Assembly: GCA_019236545.1 (NCBI GenBank)
Contig: JAFAIV010000270.1
Location: forward strand, 1 to 6,432
From: Actinomycetota bacterium
Lineage (GTDB): Bacteria > Actinomycetota > Thermoleophilia > Gaiellales > Gaiellaceae
DNA length: 6,432 bases
Direction: 5' to 3'
The notes beneath the pieces were generated by a model, which ran no database searches, was not told the origin of the DNA, and worked only from the letters and a program-made list of their open reading frames with translations. Position 1 is the stretch's first letter. The number at the start of each line of letters is the position of its first letter. Both the position numbers and the translations under genes were made by a program. Below are positions 5,850-6,432 of the stretch, one piece after another.

Positions 5850-6020
5850 CTAGCGGCCGCGGCGGCGCGAGTTCGCCACGAGGCGAGCGACCTTCGGGCC
5901 GTGCTGCCGGGCGAGCTTCAGGACCTGCTCGCGCTGCCCGGGAGAGAGGCGGCGCCAGACGTCCCAGGCGGCGATCGCGAGGCCGATGGGGCCGGGACGG
6001 AGCTTGCCGAGACGCGCCAT
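5850..6020 (-). CDS. Small basic protein of unknown function, 56 residues
   Basis: The protein runs from MARLGKLRPGPIGLAIAAW to VARLVANSRRRGR. It is basic, with a moderately hydrophobic segment at 11-24 (PIGLAIAAWDVWRR) and a helical, charge-rich second half (SPGQREQVLKLARQHGPKVARLV). Proteins of this look are, to my recollection, common as unnamed small proteins in actinobacteria, but I cannot assign a function. ATG 6020 is chosen. The same frame stays open to an ATG at 6182, but that extension (SLPAYLPPRLGPCSSTGDH and on) looks non-coding and would overlap the start of the opposite gene. The Shine-Dalgarno match upstream is weak. Its stop lies directly at the end of repeat copy 3, convergent with sucA. 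It is transcribed divergently from the gene at 6167. Confidence 0.65.
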   Translation of the reverse strand: MARLGKLRPGPIGLAIAAWDVWRRLSPGQREQVLKLARQHGPKVARLVANSRRRGR

Positions 6021-6121
6021 GACCCCATCCAAGCAGATGCGGAGGAGCCGGCGCGGCAGCGGCGAATCGTCACATCCGTAGCTTTTAGTAGTCTCGAATG
6101 GGAAAGTTGTTCGATTCGCGT

Positions 6122-6127
6122 TATGAT
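6122..6127 (+). promoter_or_regulatory. Candidate -10 promoter element (TATGAT)
   Basis: TATGAT matches the sigma-70 -10 consensus at five of six bases and lies about 40 nt before the start at 6167. It sits in the AT-richer part (about 6065-6127) of an otherwise very GC-rich window. No good -35 hexamer lies 16-18 nt upstream; tgggaa occupies the 17-nt position. This is the best promoter-like site I see in the divergent gap 6021-6166. Confidence 0.4.
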
Positions 6128-6156
6128 CCCCCGTTGAGGAGCACGGCCCCAATCGC

Positions 6157-6161
6157 GGAGG
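6157..6161 (+). promoter_or_regulatory. Ribosome binding site for the gene at 6167
   Basis: GGAGG is followed by aaggt and then ATG 6167, giving a standard 5-nt spacing. It fixes the start of the partial gene that runs off the window. Confidence 0.7.
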
Positions 6162-6166
6162 AAGGT

Positions 6167-6432
6167 ATGCCGGTAGAGACACCGTCGCTGTTCGCGCAGG
6201 TCATTCGCGAGCACCTCGAGCTGAAGGAGCGGAACTCGCAGCTCGATGACGCGATGCCGATCGATCGATACAGGAACGCCGATCCGTTCGAGAACCACCC
6301 GCTGTTCAAGACCGAGGAGCAGGCCCGCATCGAGGAGACGATGGACGGCGTGGAGCCGGACTTCAGCGATGCCAGCCTCGAGAACGTCCTCGCCTGGCCG
6401 ACCGGCGAGGAAGAGAAGACCGTTGAGAGCGC
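6167..6432 (+). CDS. Unrecognised acidic protein, N-terminal part (3' end outside window)
   Basis: The frame is open from ATG 6167 to the window end, giving 88 complete codons. The start is supported by GGAGG five bases upstream and a possible -10 element further up. The protein begins MPVETPSLFAQVIREHLELK and continues with a probable helix (LFAQVIREHLELKERNSQL), then PIDRYRNADPFENHPLF, then an acidic helix-like segment (KTEEQARIEETMDG) and a Glu/Asp-rich stretch. There is no signal peptide, membrane span or catalytic motif, and I do not recognise the family. The first half reads like a soluble, possibly coiled-coil leader, and the DPFENHPLF segment is the most motif-like part. It is divergent from the 56-residue gene. 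Whether it is a short protein or the start of a large one cannot be told here. Confidence 0.75.
   Translation, partial: MPVETPSLFAQVIREHLELKERNSQLDDAMPIDRYRNADPFENHPLFKTEEQARIEETMDGVEPDFSDASLENVLAWPTGEEEKTVES

Noticed and set aside
2869..5853. 994-codon + strand frame overlapping sucA
   Set aside because: It is a +2 shadow of sucA with Arg/Ala/Pro-rich residues, ending in repeat copy 3. The alternative frame carries all the E1 motifs.
5850..6182. 110-residue version of the small - strand protein, starting at 6182
   Set aside because: The extra N-terminus looks non-coding, crosses the AT-rich promoter region and overlaps the start of the gene at 6167. ATG 6020 is more likely.

Overview
This is a high-GC chromosomal window, most like a deep-branching actinobacterium. 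The Thermoleophilia (Gaiellales/Solirubrobacterales type) are my best guess. That is an inference from composition, from a SucA with an Ala/Pro linker but no fused E2 domain, and from the style of the small conserved proteins. No rRNA or other marker settles it.

Layout. The window opens in the 3' end of a + strand Lon protease gene (2-400). An HxlR-type regulator gene (390-704) overlaps its end but has an in-frame TAG at 459-461, exactly where the family has its invariant Trp, so I call it a pseudogene. A gene-free stretch (705-1071) follows, filled by two inward-facing copies of a structured repeat. A primary-type sigma factor (RpoD/SigA) lies on the - strand (1072-2112). Divergent from it is a tight + strand unit: an Arg-rich single-span membrane protein (2177-2476), a three-span small membrane protein (2473-2748) and the 2-oxoglutarate dehydrogenase E1 gene sucA (2777-5662). 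A third repeat copy fills the gap after sucA (5663-5849). A 56-residue basic protein lies on the - strand (5850-6020). A short AT-richer divergent region leads into an unrecognised acidic protein that runs off the window end (6167-6432).

How it fits together. These are ordinary core functions: ATP-dependent proteolysis, housekeeping transcription and the TCA cycle. The notable part is between the genes. Three copies of a roughly 150-175 nt element (676-850 +, 918-1068 -, 5671-5842 +) share an ordered series of four hairpins. The main hairpin has a 20-nt invariant core, and its outer stem differs between copies by compensated base-pair changes at three positions. All three copies lie at the 3' end of a gene and point the same way as that gene. 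Together they occupy both convergent intergenic gaps in the window and neither divergent gap. I recognise no named family for this repeat. It is the best candidate here for something undescribed.
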